From the NCBI GenBank assembly GCA_046348995.1, contig JAXMDB010000005.1, positions 248,001-312,000 on the forward strand: 64,000 nt of DNA, in the 5' to 3' direction. Below, piece by piece: positions 6,582 to 15,164 of the stretch. The notes below the pieces were generated by a model. That model did no database searches and was not told where the DNA came from. It worked only from the letters and a program-made list of their open reading frames with translations. Origin of the DNA: JANNSX01 sp046348995. Lineage in GTDB: Bacteria > Pseudomonadota > Alphaproteobacteria > Rhizobiales > Hyphomicrobiaceae. Made by a program: the position numbers and the translations under genes. Each line of letters starts with the position of its first letter. Within the stretch, counting starts at the first letter, position 1.

Positions 6582-8501
6582 ATGACCGTCGATACCCCGC
6601 TGCTCGATCGCATCCGCATCCCCGAGGATCTGCGCAAGCTACCCGACGCCGACCTGCCGCAGGTCGCCGACGAGCTTCGTCGCGAGACCATCGATGCTGT
6701 CTCAGTGACAGGGGGACATCTCGGCGCGGGCCTTGGCGTCGTCGAGCTGACGGTGGCGCTCCACCATGTCTTCGACACGCCCCGCGATCGGCTGATCTGG
6801 GATGTCGGCCATCAGTGCTATCCGCACAAAATCCTGACCGGCCGGCGCGATCAGATTCGCACGCTACGCCAAGGCGGTGGCATCTCTGGGTTCACCAAGC
6901 GCGCCGAGAGCGAATACGACCCTTTCGGCGCGGCCCACTCCTCGACCTCGATCTCGGCCGGGCTCGGCATGGCGGTGGCCCGCGATCAGGAAGGCCGCAA
7001 CAACAACGTCATCGCCGTCATCGGCGACGGGGCGCTGTCGGCCGGCATGGCCTACGAGGCGATGAACAATGCCGGCGCCATGGACAGCCGGCTGATCGTC
7101 ATCCTCAACGACAACGACATGTCGATCGCCCCGCCGGTCGGCGCACTGTCCGCCTACCTCGCCCGCATCACCTCGAGCGGCACGTATCTGAAAATCCGCG
7201 ATATCGGCAAGCAGCTCGCCAAGCAGTTTCCGAGGACCTGGCAGCGGCGAGCGGCGCGCGCCGAGGAGTACACCCGGCATCTCTGGCAGGGTGGGGCCTG
7301 GTTCGAGGAGCTCGGCTTCTACTATGTCGGGCCGATCGACGGGCACTCGTTCGATCAGTTGCTGCCGGTGCTGCGCAATGTGCGCGACGCCAAGCGCGGC
7401 CCGATCCTCGTTCACGTCGTGACGCGCAAGGGCAAGGGCTATCCGCCGGCTGAAAGCTCCGCCGACAAGTATCATGGCGTCGCGCGCTTCAACGTCGTGA
7501 CGGGCGCCCAGGAGAAGCCCAAGCCCAACGCGCCGAGCTACACCCGCGTGTTCGCCGAAAGTCTCGTCGAGGAGGCGCGCAAGGACAAGCGGATCGTCGG
7601 CATCACGGCGGCGATGCCCGATGGCACGGGTATGGACCTCTTCGGAAGAGAGTTCCCCGACCGCATGTTCGACGTCGGCATCGCCGAGCAGCATGCGGTG
7701 ACGTTCGCGGCGGGCCTGGCGACCGAGGGGCTCAAACCCTTCTGCGCCATCTACTCGACGTTCCTGCAGCGCGCCTACGATCAGGTCGTGCACGACGTCG
7801 CCATCCAGAGCCTGCCGGTTCGCTTCGCGATCGATCGCGCGGGCCTCGTCGGCGCGGATGGCCCGACGCATGCGGGCTCGTTCGACCTGGCGTATCTCTG
7901 CTGCCTGCCGGGCATGGTCGTGATGGCTGCGGCCGACGAGGTCGAGCTTAAGCATATGGTGGCGACGGCAGCCTCGATCGACGACCGGCCGGTCGCCTTC
8001 CGGTATCCGCGCGGCGAGGGTGTGGGCCTGGATCTCCCCGAGGCGGGAGTTCCCCTCACGCTCGGCAAGGGCCGCGTCATTCGCGAGGGCGCGACAGTCG
8101 CCTTGCTCTCACTGGGGGGGCGGCTGCAGGAGTGTCTGAAGGCGGCGGACCAGCTCGCTGGCTTCGGGCTTTCGGCAACCGTTGCGGACGCGCGCTTCGC
8201 CAAGCCGCTGGACGAAGACCTGATCCGCCAACTCGCCCGTCACCACGAGGTGCTCGTGACCATCGAGGAAGGCTCGGTCGGAGGGTTCGGCAGCCAGGTG
8301 CTCCAGTTCCTGGCCCAGGATGGCGCCCTCGATCGCGGTCTCAAGATCCGCCCGATGGTGCTGCCCGATGTCTTCCTCGACCAGGACAAGCCAGAGGTGA
8401 TGTACGCGCGGGCGCACCTCAACGCGCAGGGCATTGTCTCGACGGTCTTTGCGGCTCTCGGGCGCTCCGAGGCGACGGGTCTCAAGGGAGATCGGGCCTG
8501 A
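6582..8501 (+). CDS. dxs: 1-deoxy-D-xylulose-5-phosphate synthase
   Basis: Thiamine-diphosphate enzyme joining pyruvate and glyceraldehyde-3-phosphate, first step of the MEP isoprenoid pathway; its product also feeds thiamine and pyridoxal synthesis. 639 aa, full length. Seen: WDVGHQCYPHKILTGR, ThDP motif GDGALSAGMAYEAMNNAG ending in NDNDMSIAPPVGALS, the transketolase pyrimidine domain with MFDVGIAEQHAVTFAAG, DRAGLVGADGPTHAG, and the C-terminal domain from about residue 500. GGAGAGG lies 16-22 bases before ATG 6582, somewhat far. Confidence 0.97.
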   Translation: MTVDTPLLDRIRIPEDLRKLPDADLPQVADELRRETIDAVSVTGGHLGAGLGVVELTVALHHVFDTPRDRLIWDVGHQCYPHKILTGRRDQIRTLRQGGGISGFTKRAESEYDPFGAAHSSTSISAGLGMAVARDQEGRNNNVIAVIGDGALSAGMAYEAMNNAGAMDSRLIVILNDNDMSIAPPVGALSAYLARITSSGTYLKIRDIGKQLAKQFPRTWQRRAARAEEYTRHLWQGGAWFEELGFYYVGPIDGHSFDQLLPVLRNVRDAKRGPILVHVVTRKGKGYPPAESSADKYHGVARFNVVTGAQEKPKPNAPSYTRVFAESLVEEARKDKRIVGITAAMPDGTGMDLFGREFPDRMFDVGIAEQHAVTFAAGLATEGLKPFCAIYSTFLQRAYDQVVHDVAIQSLPVRFAIDRAGLVGADGPTHAGSFDLAYLCCLPGMVVMAAADEVELKHMVATAASIDDRPVAFRYPRGEGVGLDLPEAGVPLTLGKGRVIREGATVALLSLGGRLQECLKAADQLAGFGLSATVADARFAKPLDEDLIRQLARHHEVLVTIEEGSVGGFGSQVLQFLAQDGALDRGLKIRPMVLPDVFLDQDKPEVMYARAHLNAQGIVSTVFAALGRSEATGLKGDRA

Positions 8502-8644
8502 TCAACGAAATGTGATCGAGGTTTTGTGGCCGGCGGCAACGAATGCCGATATTGGCGTGTCCGGGGGATGCATGCAGATGCATTTATTGGGCGCGACCGC
8601 TGCTCCCGGCGTCGGGCAATCGATACATCTCGGAGACGTCTATC

Positions 8645-9013
8645 ATGAACGACACGATCAAGCTCGTCGCGCGCGTCCTGCTCGCCGCGATCTTCATCAT
8701 CGCGGGCTACCAGAAGATTGGTGGCTACGAAGGAACGGCTGGCTGGATGAGCAGCATGGGCGTGCCCGGAGCCCTGCTGCCGCTCGTGATCCTGCTCGAG
8801 CTCGGTGGCGGGCTCGCGCTGCTGGTCGGGTTCATGAGCCGCTATGCGGCGCTCGCGCTTGCGGTTTTCTCGTTGATCGCGGCGGTGATCTTTCACTTCA
8901 ACTTCGCCGACCAGACCCAGGCGATCATGTTCATGAAGAACCTCGCCATCGCCGGTGGCTTGTTGATGGTCTTCGCGGCGGGCCCCGGTGCCTACGCCGT
9001 CCGCCAGAGCTGA
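8645..9013 (+). CDS. DoxX family membrane protein
   Basis: 122-aa inner-membrane protein with four predicted helices: residues about 7-25 (VARVLLAAIFIIAGYQKI), 48-68 (LLPLVILLELGGGLALLVGF), 73-90 and 97-115. The helix-1 IAGYQKI and the acidic residue in LLELGGG are typical of DoxX/YphA proteins, some of which support redox stress responses. ATG 8645 is chosen over the longer frame from 8543 because GGAGAC precedes it and the fold starts here. It stands between dxs and tlyA, which are usually adjacent in relatives. Confidence 0.88.
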   Translation: MNDTIKLVARVLLAAIFIIAGYQKIGGYEGTAGWMSSMGVPGALLPLVILLELGGGLALLVGFMSRYAALALAVFSLIAAVIFHFNFADQTQAIMFMKNLAIAGGLLMVFAAGPGAYAVRQS

Positions 9014-9041
9014 TCTTCGGCCGAGCTGCGGAGCCGGCGCC

Positions 9042-9782
9042 ATGAGCCGGCTCCGTCTCGACCAGGCGTTGGTCGAGCGTGGGCTCGTCGCCTCGCGGGC
9101 GCGCGCCCAGGACTTCATCAAGCAGGGCCTCGTGACGGTCGCTGGCGAGGTCGCGACGAAGGCTGGCCGGTTGGTCGGTGAGGGTGAGGCCATCGTCCTC
9201 AGTGACGCCGCCCACAGCTTCGTCTCGCGCGGCGCGCTCAAGCTTCAGGCAGCGCTCGATGCCTTCGCGTTGTCGCCCGATGGTCGCATTGCTCTCGACC
9301 TCGGCGCCTCGACCGGCGGCTTCACCGAGGTGCTGCTCGCCCGGGGCGCGCGACGGGTCTATGCCGTCGATGTCGGTCATGGCCAGCTGCATCCGACGTT
9401 ACGCAAGGATCCTCGCGTCGTCGCGCTCGAGCAGCGGGACGCACGCTATTTGACGGTGGCCGAAATCTCCGAGCCGGTCGAAGCCGTGACGGCCGACCTG
9501 AGCTTCATCTCGCTGACCCTCGTTCTTCCGAAAGCGCTGCATCTCGCGCGGCCGGGCGCTTGGCTCGTCGCGCTCGTCAAGCCGCAGTTCGAGGCCGGAC
9601 GCGAGGCGGTCGGCAAAGGCGGCATTGTTCGCGATCCGGCAGCGCGCAAGGCGGCGTTGGCGCGGGTCGAGGCGTGCGTCGCCGGATTGGACGGTTGGGC
9701 GCTGATCGGGGCCATCGCGTCGCCGATCACCGGGCAGGACGGCAACGAGGAGTGGTTGCTCGCTGCCCGGCGCGAAACGTGA
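9042..9782 (+). CDS. tlyA: TlyA family rRNA 2'-O-methyltransferase
   Basis: 246-aa S4-plus-FtsJ-like methyltransferase; characterised TlyA methylates cytidines in 16S/23S rRNA (older name hemolysin A). N-terminal S4 domain (MSRLRLDQALVERGLVASRARA), then the SAM site ALDLGASTGGFTEVLLARGA, then DLSFISLTLVLP and VKPQFEAGREAVGKGGIVRD. ATG 9042 is the natural family start; the frame continues upstream into doxX. It belongs to the dxs-tlyA-RNA-methyltransferase block. Confidence 0.92.
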   Translation: MSRLRLDQALVERGLVASRARAQDFIKQGLVTVAGEVATKAGRLVGEGEAIVLSDAAHSFVSRGALKLQAALDAFALSPDGRIALDLGASTGGFTEVLLARGARRVYAVDVGHGQLHPTLRKDPRVVALEQRDARYLTVAEISEPVEAVTADLSFISLTLVLPKALHLARPGAWLVALVKPQFEAGREAVGKGGIVRDPAARKAALARVEACVAGLDGWALIGAIASPITGQDGNEEWLLAARRET

Positions 9783-9839
9783 GCGGGGCAGACGGTTGGT
9801 TCCGCCCGCCCCGCCGTCCCTGCCGTCGTTGTCCCGGAA

Positions 9840-11285
9840 CTAGAGAATGAAGTTTTGAGCATGGAGGCTGCCGGAGGCGACACCGTGCAGCAAAATCGTG
9901 ATGTCGTTGGCGCCCGGCAGGTTGATTTCGAGGTAGGCACCCGCGGCCCAATCGCCGAGCGCCTTGTCCAGGGCCGATTGCGTGATGTTGAGATCGCTCA
10001 GATCGATGCGATCCTGACTCGCCGAGAAACCATAGACATGGATGAAGGCATCGTCGCCGAGCTTGCCGGCTGTCGGCGCAACGATCGTATCGCGACCGGT
10101 GCCCGGTGTGATGTAGGTGGTGCCACCACCGGGGAGGAAACGGTCGTTGCCGGCGCCGCCGAGCATCGTGCGATCGCCGATCCGGCCGGAGACGAAGGTG
10201 TCGTTGCCGAGCCCGCCGTTGAGGACGTCGTACTCGCTCTTCGCTGCAGCATCGATATCGACAAGCCTGTCGTTGCCTGCGCCGCCGAACAGCCTGTCGT
10301 TGCCCTGGCCGCCATCGATCAGGTCGTTTCCGAGCCCGCCGTACAGCGTGTCGTTGCCGTCCTCGCCGATCACCGTGTCGGTGCCGCCATAGGCCGTGAG
10401 GTAGTCGTTGCCGAACGAGCCGTTGAGCTTGTTGCTGCCGGAGGTACCGTAGACGAAGTCGTTCCCTAAGCTTGCGAGCACGTTCTCGACATCGAGAATC
10501 TGGTCGTTTCCGTGCGAGCCTGTGGCGCTGCCCCAGACGCCGGCCTCGCCCAAGTGGACGACGATACCAGCAGTGGTGAGCTTTCCCGCCGCATCGAATG
10601 CGAGCTGATTGTAGCCGAGCGAATCCGTGCCCTCGCCGCCGTCGAGGATGTCGTCGCCGCCGCCACCGACCAGAATATCGTCACCCTTGCCGGCATAGAG
10701 CTTGTCGTTGCCGCCGAAGATGTGGGCCTCGGTCGCCCGATCGCCCCGGAGATTTTGCTGGTCGCCGAGCAGCGCGTCGTCGCCATCGCCGCCATAGAGC
10801 GTGTCGTCACCGCCGTAGACGGTCGCCGGATTGGGGAAGCTCACATCGCCGACGATGATGTCGTTGCCGTCGCCGCCGTCGAGCGTATCGTTGCCACCAT
10901 GGATGACGGGAATGCTGTGGTTGCCTTCCAGCGCGACATGCACGTCGCCGGTGATGAAGTCGTCGCCGCCGAGGCCGTAGATCGTGTCGGCGCCGCCCCA
11001 GAGAATTCCGCCGTACATGACGTCGACATCGCCGACGAGGCGCTCGGCGGGCGCGCCGCCGTCGGCGCCGTTGATGCGATCGTTGCCGCCGCGCAGCGTC
11101 GGGACCGGGGCGCCCGCATCGACGCCGTCGAAGAGCTCGATGACGTCGCCCGAGACGATCGTCTCGGCAGCGCCGTTGAGGGCCGTGCGGGTCAGCGTGT
11201 CGCTGCCGGCGGTGAATTCCGCATCGACGCTCAGCCGGTCCCCGGCGAAGGTCCCGCTCGCCGCGGTAATGGTAAAGTCGGCCAT
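9840..11285 (-). CDS. RTX-type hemolysin-like calcium-binding repeat protein, probably secreted
   Basis: 481 aa, almost entirely GGxGxDxLx nonapeptide repeats that fold as a calcium-binding beta-roll: GGNDTLDGGDGNDIIVGD, GGDDTLYGGDGDDALLGD, GEDGNDTLYGGLGNDLIDGG and others, about ten blocks between residues 70 and 390. No N-terminal signal peptide; the acidic protein ends with a non-repetitive region and SLHAQNFIL, as expected for type I secretion through an ABC exporter. No exporter genes are nearby, and there is no enzymatic domain. It lies opposite to and between tlyA and the next methyltransferase. TGAGGA precedes the start. Confidence 0.85.
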   Translation of the reverse strand: MADFTITAASGTFAGDRLSVDAEFTAGSDTLTRTALNGAAETIVSGDVIELFDGVDAGAPVPTLRGGNDRINGADGGAPAERLVGDVDVMYGGILWGGADTIYGLGGDDFITGDVHVALEGNHSIPVIHGGNDTLDGGDGNDIIVGDVSFPNPATVYGGDDTLYGGDGDDALLGDQQNLRGDRATEAHIFGGNDKLYAGKGDDILVGGGGDDILDGGEGTDSLGYNQLAFDAAGKLTTAGIVVHLGEAGVWGSATGSHGNDQILDVENVLASLGNDFVYGTSGSNKLNGSFGNDYLTAYGGTDTVIGEDGNDTLYGGLGNDLIDGGQGNDRLFGGAGNDRLVDIDAAAKSEYDVLNGGLGNDTFVSGRIGDRTMLGGAGNDRFLPGGGTTYITPGTGRDTIVAPTAGKLGDDAFIHVYGFSASQDRIDLSDLNITQSALDKALGDWAAGAYLEINLPGANDITILLHGVASGSLHAQNFIL

Positions 11286-11409
11286 GCGTCAGTCCTCACA
11301 CTGTCTATTTTGGTGCGGAGGGGTGCAAGGAGCGGGCCTGAGGGCAGGTCCGGTGCCGCCGGTCGCGAGTTAGTGTAAATAGCGGCCGCGACGGTTCGGC
11401 GGGATAAGG

Positions 11410-12648
11410 ATGCGACGCGTGACGCGACTGACGATCGAGCGCTTGGGGCACGAGGGCGACGGTGTGGCCGAGACACCGGGCGGTCGCGTGTTCGTACCGC
11501 TCGCGCTCCCTGGGGAGACCGTCGAGGCCCAAGTGGACGGCGAGCGGGGACGGCTCGTCGAGATCGTCTCGAAAAGCCGGGACCGCCGGGAGCCGATCTG
11601 CCCGCATTTCGGCGCCTGCGGCGGCTGCGTGCTCCAGCATCTCGAGCAGGCGCCCTACCTCGCCTTCAAGCGCCAGATCGTGGCCGATGCCTTTGCAAGC
11701 CGCGGCCTGACGCCCGAGATCGGCGAGGTCGTGCCGATCGCGCCCGGCACGCGGCGGCGCGTCGTGCTGACGGCCCGCCGGGGACGTGAGGGTGTATACC
11801 TTGGCTTCCATGCGCTCCGCGGCGAGGAGATCGTGGCGATCAAGACCTGTGCCATCGCCAGCCCGGCCATCGTGCGCGCCTTGCCGGGCTTGCGCGCGCT
11901 GGCGGCTCCGCTCGTGTCGCTGCGCAAGGAGGTGCGGTTGACGGTGACGGCGGCGGAGAATGGCCTCGATGTCGCCATCGATGCCGCGCGACGCGATGTG
12001 GATGCGGCTGCGCGGGCCGCGCTGGTCGCTGCCGCCTCGGCCGCCCGCGTTCTGCGCGTGACGCTCGGAGGTGAGCCGGTGGTGACGCTGGGCGAGCCCA
12101 TCATCGATGTCGACGGTATCAAGATACCGCTGCCGCCGGGGGGATTTCTACAGGCAGCGGTCGAGTCCGAGGCGATCCTGCAAGCCCAAGTGGCGCAGGC
12201 GCTGACCAAGGCCAAGCGCGTCGCCGATCTCTTTTCAGGCCTCGGCACGTTCAGTTTGCCGCTCGCCCGCCGGGCGCAGGTGACGGCGGTGGAGGCCGAC
12301 AAGGCGTCGCTCGCGGCTCTGTCGATCGCCCACAAGCGGACGCCGGGATTGAAACCGATCCGCACGCTCGTCCGCGATCTCTTCCGCGAGCCGCTGTCGC
12401 CCAAAGAGCTCGAAGCCTTCGACGCCGTGGTGGTCGATCCGCCGAGGCAGGGGGCGAAGGCGCAAGCCGAAGCGCTGGCGAAATCGAAGGTGCCGCTGAT
12501 CGTCGCCGTGTCGTGCAATCCGGCGACGCTCGCGAGAGATTGCCGTATCCTCGTCGATGCGGGGTTCACACTCGGCCCGGTGACACCCGTCGATCAGTTC
12601 CTGTTCAGCCCGCACATCGAGATCGTGACCGTTCTGCGCCGCGCCTGA
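11410..12648 (+). CDS. Class I SAM-dependent RNA methyltransferase (TrmA/RlmD family)
   Basis: 412-aa m5U-type methyltransferase. N-terminal TRAM-like beta domain (TIERLGHEGDGVAETPGG), then iron-sulfur cysteines CPHFGACGGCVLQH, then the SAM domain (VADLFSGLGTFSLPLARRA), VVVDPPRQGA, and the catalytic-cysteine motif SCNPATLARD near the C-terminus. The target is probably 23S rRNA, but which uridine cannot be told. In relatives this gene often follows tlyA; here the RTX gene separates them. Starts with ATG in the divergent gap to the RTX gene. Confidence 0.9.
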   Translation: MRRVTRLTIERLGHEGDGVAETPGGRVFVPLALPGETVEAQVDGERGRLVEIVSKSRDRREPICPHFGACGGCVLQHLEQAPYLAFKRQIVADAFASRGLTPEIGEVVPIAPGTRRRVVLTARRGREGVYLGFHALRGEEIVAIKTCAIASPAIVRALPGLRALAAPLVSLRKEVRLTVTAAENGLDVAIDAARRDVDAAARAALVAAASAARVLRVTLGGEPVVTLGEPIIDVDGIKIPLPPGGFLQAAVESEAILQAQVAQALTKAKRVADLFSGLGTFSLPLARRAQVTAVEADKASLAALSIAHKRTPGLKPIRTLVRDLFREPLSPKELEAFDAVVVDPPRQGAKAQAEALAKSKVPLIVAVSCNPATLARDCRILVDAGFTLGPVTPVDQFLFSPHIEIVTVLRRA

Positions 12649-12652
12649 CCGC

Positions 12653-13246
12653 TCAGAGCGGCTTCAACCAGAACTGCATGTCCTTCGCGTCGGCCTCTGG
12701 CTTGTCGATGTCTTTCCAGGAAAAGCGGGCGCGCACGCCGTCGAGTGGCGTGTAGCCGCGCTTTCTCCAGAAGCTGTCGAGCGGCCTGTAATCCGCCGGC
12801 CTGAGCGGATGGTCGGGCGGACGCACGACGCCGCAGAAGGTGACGTGCGTAAAGCGGCCGAGCGCGCGGCCATGCGCCTCGCGGTGATCGAAGAAGGCAT
12901 GCCCGATGCCCCGTCCGCGATAGCTGCGGCGCAGCACCGACTCGCCGCAGTAGAACAACGTGTCGAGGTCGTAGCCGAGCGCCCGGAACGGCTCGGCGAA
13001 GGCGTCGGCGTGCCCCCGCATCGGCGAGGCCGTCGCCATGCCGACGATCTCGTCGCCATCGCGGGCCACGACCACGACCGTGTCCGCGGCGGCGGCAAAA
13101 TCGGCGATGTAGCGCTCTTCGTAGTCGAGCGTGCCGTCGTAGAAATAGGGATAGTCGCGGAAGACCTCGATGCGCAGACGCGCCAGCGCCGGCAGGACAT
13201 CGGCAAGGGCCGAGCCCGTGACCGGCGCGACGGTGAGCGTGCTCAC
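12653..13246 (-). CDS. GNAT family N-acetyltransferase
   Basis: 197 aa. The acetyl-CoA loop is SYRGRGIGHAFFDHRE, preceded by VVVARDGDEIVGMATASPM. The extended C-terminus (VVRPPDHPLRPADYRPLDSFWRKRGYTPLDG) resembles a GNAT subgroup found next to transferases of unknown substrate. The GTG start overlaps the TGA of the upstream SnoaL-like gene (GTGA), so the two are translationally coupled. Convergent with the RNA methyltransferase, 4 bases apart. Confidence 0.85.
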   Translation of the reverse strand: MSTLTVAPVTGSALADVLPALARLRIEVFRDYPYFYDGTLDYEERYIADFAAAADTVVVVARDGDEIVGMATASPMRGHADAFAEPFRALGYDLDTLFYCGESVLRRSYRGRGIGHAFFDHREAHGRALGRFTHVTFCGVVRPPDHPLRPADYRPLDSFWRKRGYTPLDGVRARFSWKDIDKPEADAKDMQFWLKPL

Positions 13247-13653
13247 CCCTTCACCTGCCGGACCCAGTCGTTGAGATTGTAGTGGGTGGTGACGCGGCTG
13301 ATGAGGCCGTCCTCGATGGCGAAGAAGGTCGCGCCGGGGAGCTTGTACTTCTGCCCCTTGGCCGGCGGCAGCCCCTCGTCGGTCGAAAGATACTTGCCGT
13401 GGACCGTGAACTCGGCGGCGGCGCGAGAGCCGTCCTTCGCCGCCATGATCACGATGTCCTTGAGCTCCTCTTTATAGGAGGTGCTCATGTGCTCGCAGAA
13501 GGCCTTGAACTTCGCCTTGCCCCTGCGGCGGCCGCCCTGGTTGACGTCGTGGACGAAAGAGGGAGCGAGGCAGGCGAGCATGCCGTCGACGTCGCCCTTG
13601 TTGAAGGCGTCGTAGTAGCGGCGGATCAGGGCTTCGGTCGAGCGGGCCGTCAT
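13243..13653 (-). CDS. SnoaL-like / nuclear transport factor 2 family protein
   Basis: 136-aa single NTF2-fold domain, read from ATG 13653 (MTARSTEALIRRYYDAFNKGD). DVDGMLACLAPSFVHDVNQGG, ATFFAIEDGLISRVTTHYNLNDWVRQV fit the ketosteroid-isomerase-related SnoaL group. No catalytic assignment is possible. Its stop overlaps the GTG of the GNAT gene. The same frame runs open far upstream opposite the secreted-protein gene, which is not credible as coding. Confidence 0.82.
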   Translation of the reverse strand: MTARSTEALIRRYYDAFNKGDVDGMLACLAPSFVHDVNQGGRRRGKAKFKAFCEHMSTSYKEELKDIVIMAAKDGSRAAAEFTVHGKYLSTDEGLPPAKGQKYKLPGATFFAIEDGLISRVTTHYNLNDWVRQVKG

Positions 13654-13700
13654 GCAGGTCTCCAAAGTGTCGTCGATTGATGTTTGTGTGGACTGGCGTG

Positions 13701-14144
13701 TCAGTTTTTCTTCTTGACGAGCTGCTCGGCCGTCAGGGTCTTTTCGACTTTCTCGGACTTGCCCTGCGGCGTCCACACCTCGGAGATGAAGCACTCCTTC
13801 ACGTGCGGCAGCCGTCCGCGGCAGAAGGCGGTCAGCGCCTGGATCACAGCGGGCTTGGACGGCGCGCCGCAGACTGTATCGGTGAAGTGGACCTCCTCGA
13901 GCATGACGCCCATCGAGCCTGACCAGCCGGACGCGCAAGCGGCCATGACGGCGCAGTCCGTGCTCTTGTCCTCCGTACACTTCTTCGTGGCACAGCGCAT
14001 CGCCTCGTCGATGTTTGCCGCATGGCAGGTGTAGTAGCCCTGCTCGGGGGCTTGAACGGCCGCAAAGGCCATCTGATCGGCGTGGGCGGGGAGCGCCCAC
14101 ACAAGGCAAGCGACGGCGGCCAGCAGCAGCGGACGGATCGACAT
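13701..14144 (-). CDS. Cysteine-rich secreted protein of unknown function
   Basis: 147 aa with a clear Sec signal peptide (MSIRPLLLAAVACLVWALPAHA, cut near residue 22). The mature part has eight cysteines, such as YYTCHAANIDEAMRCATKKC and VCGAPS, so up to four disulfides in the periplasm. The spacing of Cys and Ala-rich segments recalls DUF4189-type proteins, but I cannot confirm that. The tail is lysine-rich (EQLVKKKN). ATG 14144 is preferred over TTG 14147. Followed after 47 bases by the SnoaL-like gene on the same strand. Confidence 0.7.
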   Translation of the reverse strand: MSIRPLLLAAVACLVWALPAHADQMAFAAVQAPEQGYYTCHAANIDEAMRCATKKCTEDKSTDCAVMAACASGWSGSMGVMLEEVHFTDTVCGAPSKPAVIQALTAFCRGRLPHVKECFISEVWTPQGKSEKVEKTLTAEQLVKKKN

Positions 14145-14228
14145 CAAGACCTCGTGTGTTTGGCTAAGCAGAGACGAATGGCTCTATAGTCAACACGGCT
14201 CGCGGGCGCAATCGCGACGAGGACACGG

Positions 14229-15158
14229 ATGCCGATCCACGACAGCGACTGGAGCTTGCAGTATTTCGCAGATGTGCCCTGTCCGCCGGAGGTCGACATC
14301 CCGGCCTCCGATCCCGAGGCCTGGGCGTGGAACCCTGAGCACCGCTGGGTCTACAACAAGCTTGATGTCGTTTTGAGCCAGGGAATCGCCTGCGGCCCCT
14401 ACGGCATTCCGCCCGATCGTTACCCGATGTTTTCCAAGCCCATCATGAACCTGCACGGCATGGGCGCCGACAGCGCGGTTCTCCGAAGCGAAGCCGACTA
14501 CGACCGCCTGTGCCGGCCCGGCCACATGTGGATGGAGCTGCTCGAGGGCGCTCACGTCTCGACGGATGTCGCGGTCGAAGCGGGCAAGCCGCTGTGGTGG
14601 CGTCACGCGATGGGCGTGCCGTCGGGCGAGGGCATGTTCGACTATTGGACGATATTTGCGGAGGCGAAGCCGGCGGTGGAGCGCTACGTCGGCCCATGGA
14701 TCACCGAGCATCTCTCCACCTATTCGGGGATGCTCAACTTCGAGACCATTGGCGCGCGCATCATCGAGCTGCATTTGCGTTTCGCCGACCAGTGGCCGGA
14801 CATCTACGGCGGGCACGCGTGGGTCGAAGCACTCGTCGGTCTCTATGCCGGGAAGCGCTGGGACTTTGCGGATCAACACCGGCGCACGGGCTATTCGGTC
14901 GCGCTATTCGGCCCGATGAGCGGACGCTACCGGCATCCTCTGGCCGCTGTGCAGGAGGAGATCCGCAACCGGCCCGGCATCTCGAGCCTGCAGATCACCT
15001 TCCATGAGAGCCAAGCCAACGACTGGCACTCGAATCCACCGGGCGGCTTCCGGCTCGCCGTCATCAACTGCTGGGACCTCGAGGCAGGCAAGAAGGCGCG
15101 CCGCGATTTGGCGAAGGTGTTCGGTCTCGACAGGATCATCAATGCGACGGAGGCCTGA
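14229..15158 (+). CDS. Conserved-looking protein of unknown function, 309 aa
   Basis: I do not recognise this gene with certainty. No signal peptide or membrane segment; rich in Trp and His. Striking blocks: MFSKPIMNLHGMGADS (residues about 73-88), PGHMWMELLEGAHVSTD (103-119), KPLWWRHAMG, and a C-terminal FHESQANDWHSNPPGGFRLA. The KP-x2-NLxGMG element resembles the nucleotide-binding strand of ATP-grasp enzymes, offered only as a hint. Codon use matches its neighbours. It starts after a short divergent gap from the secreted-protein gene and is convergent with the antiporter. Confidence 0.65.
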   Translation: MPIHDSDWSLQYFADVPCPPEVDIPASDPEAWAWNPEHRWVYNKLDVVLSQGIACGPYGIPPDRYPMFSKPIMNLHGMGADSAVLRSEADYDRLCRPGHMWMELLEGAHVSTDVAVEAGKPLWWRHAMGVPSGEGMFDYWTIFAEAKPAVERYVGPWITEHLSTYSGMLNFETIGARIIELHLRFADQWPDIYGGHAWVEALVGLYAGKRWDFADQHRRTGYSVALFGPMSGRYRHPLAAVQEEIRNRPGISSLQITFHESQANDWHSNPPGGFRLAVINCWDLEAGKKARRDLAKVFGLDRIINATEA

Positions 15159-15164
15159 CAGGCC

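Noticed and set aside
9783..9839. GCGGGGC...GCCCCGC hairpin between tlyA and the RTX gene as a terminator
   Set aside because: Long loop, no T-run on either strand; may be chance in GC-rich DNA.
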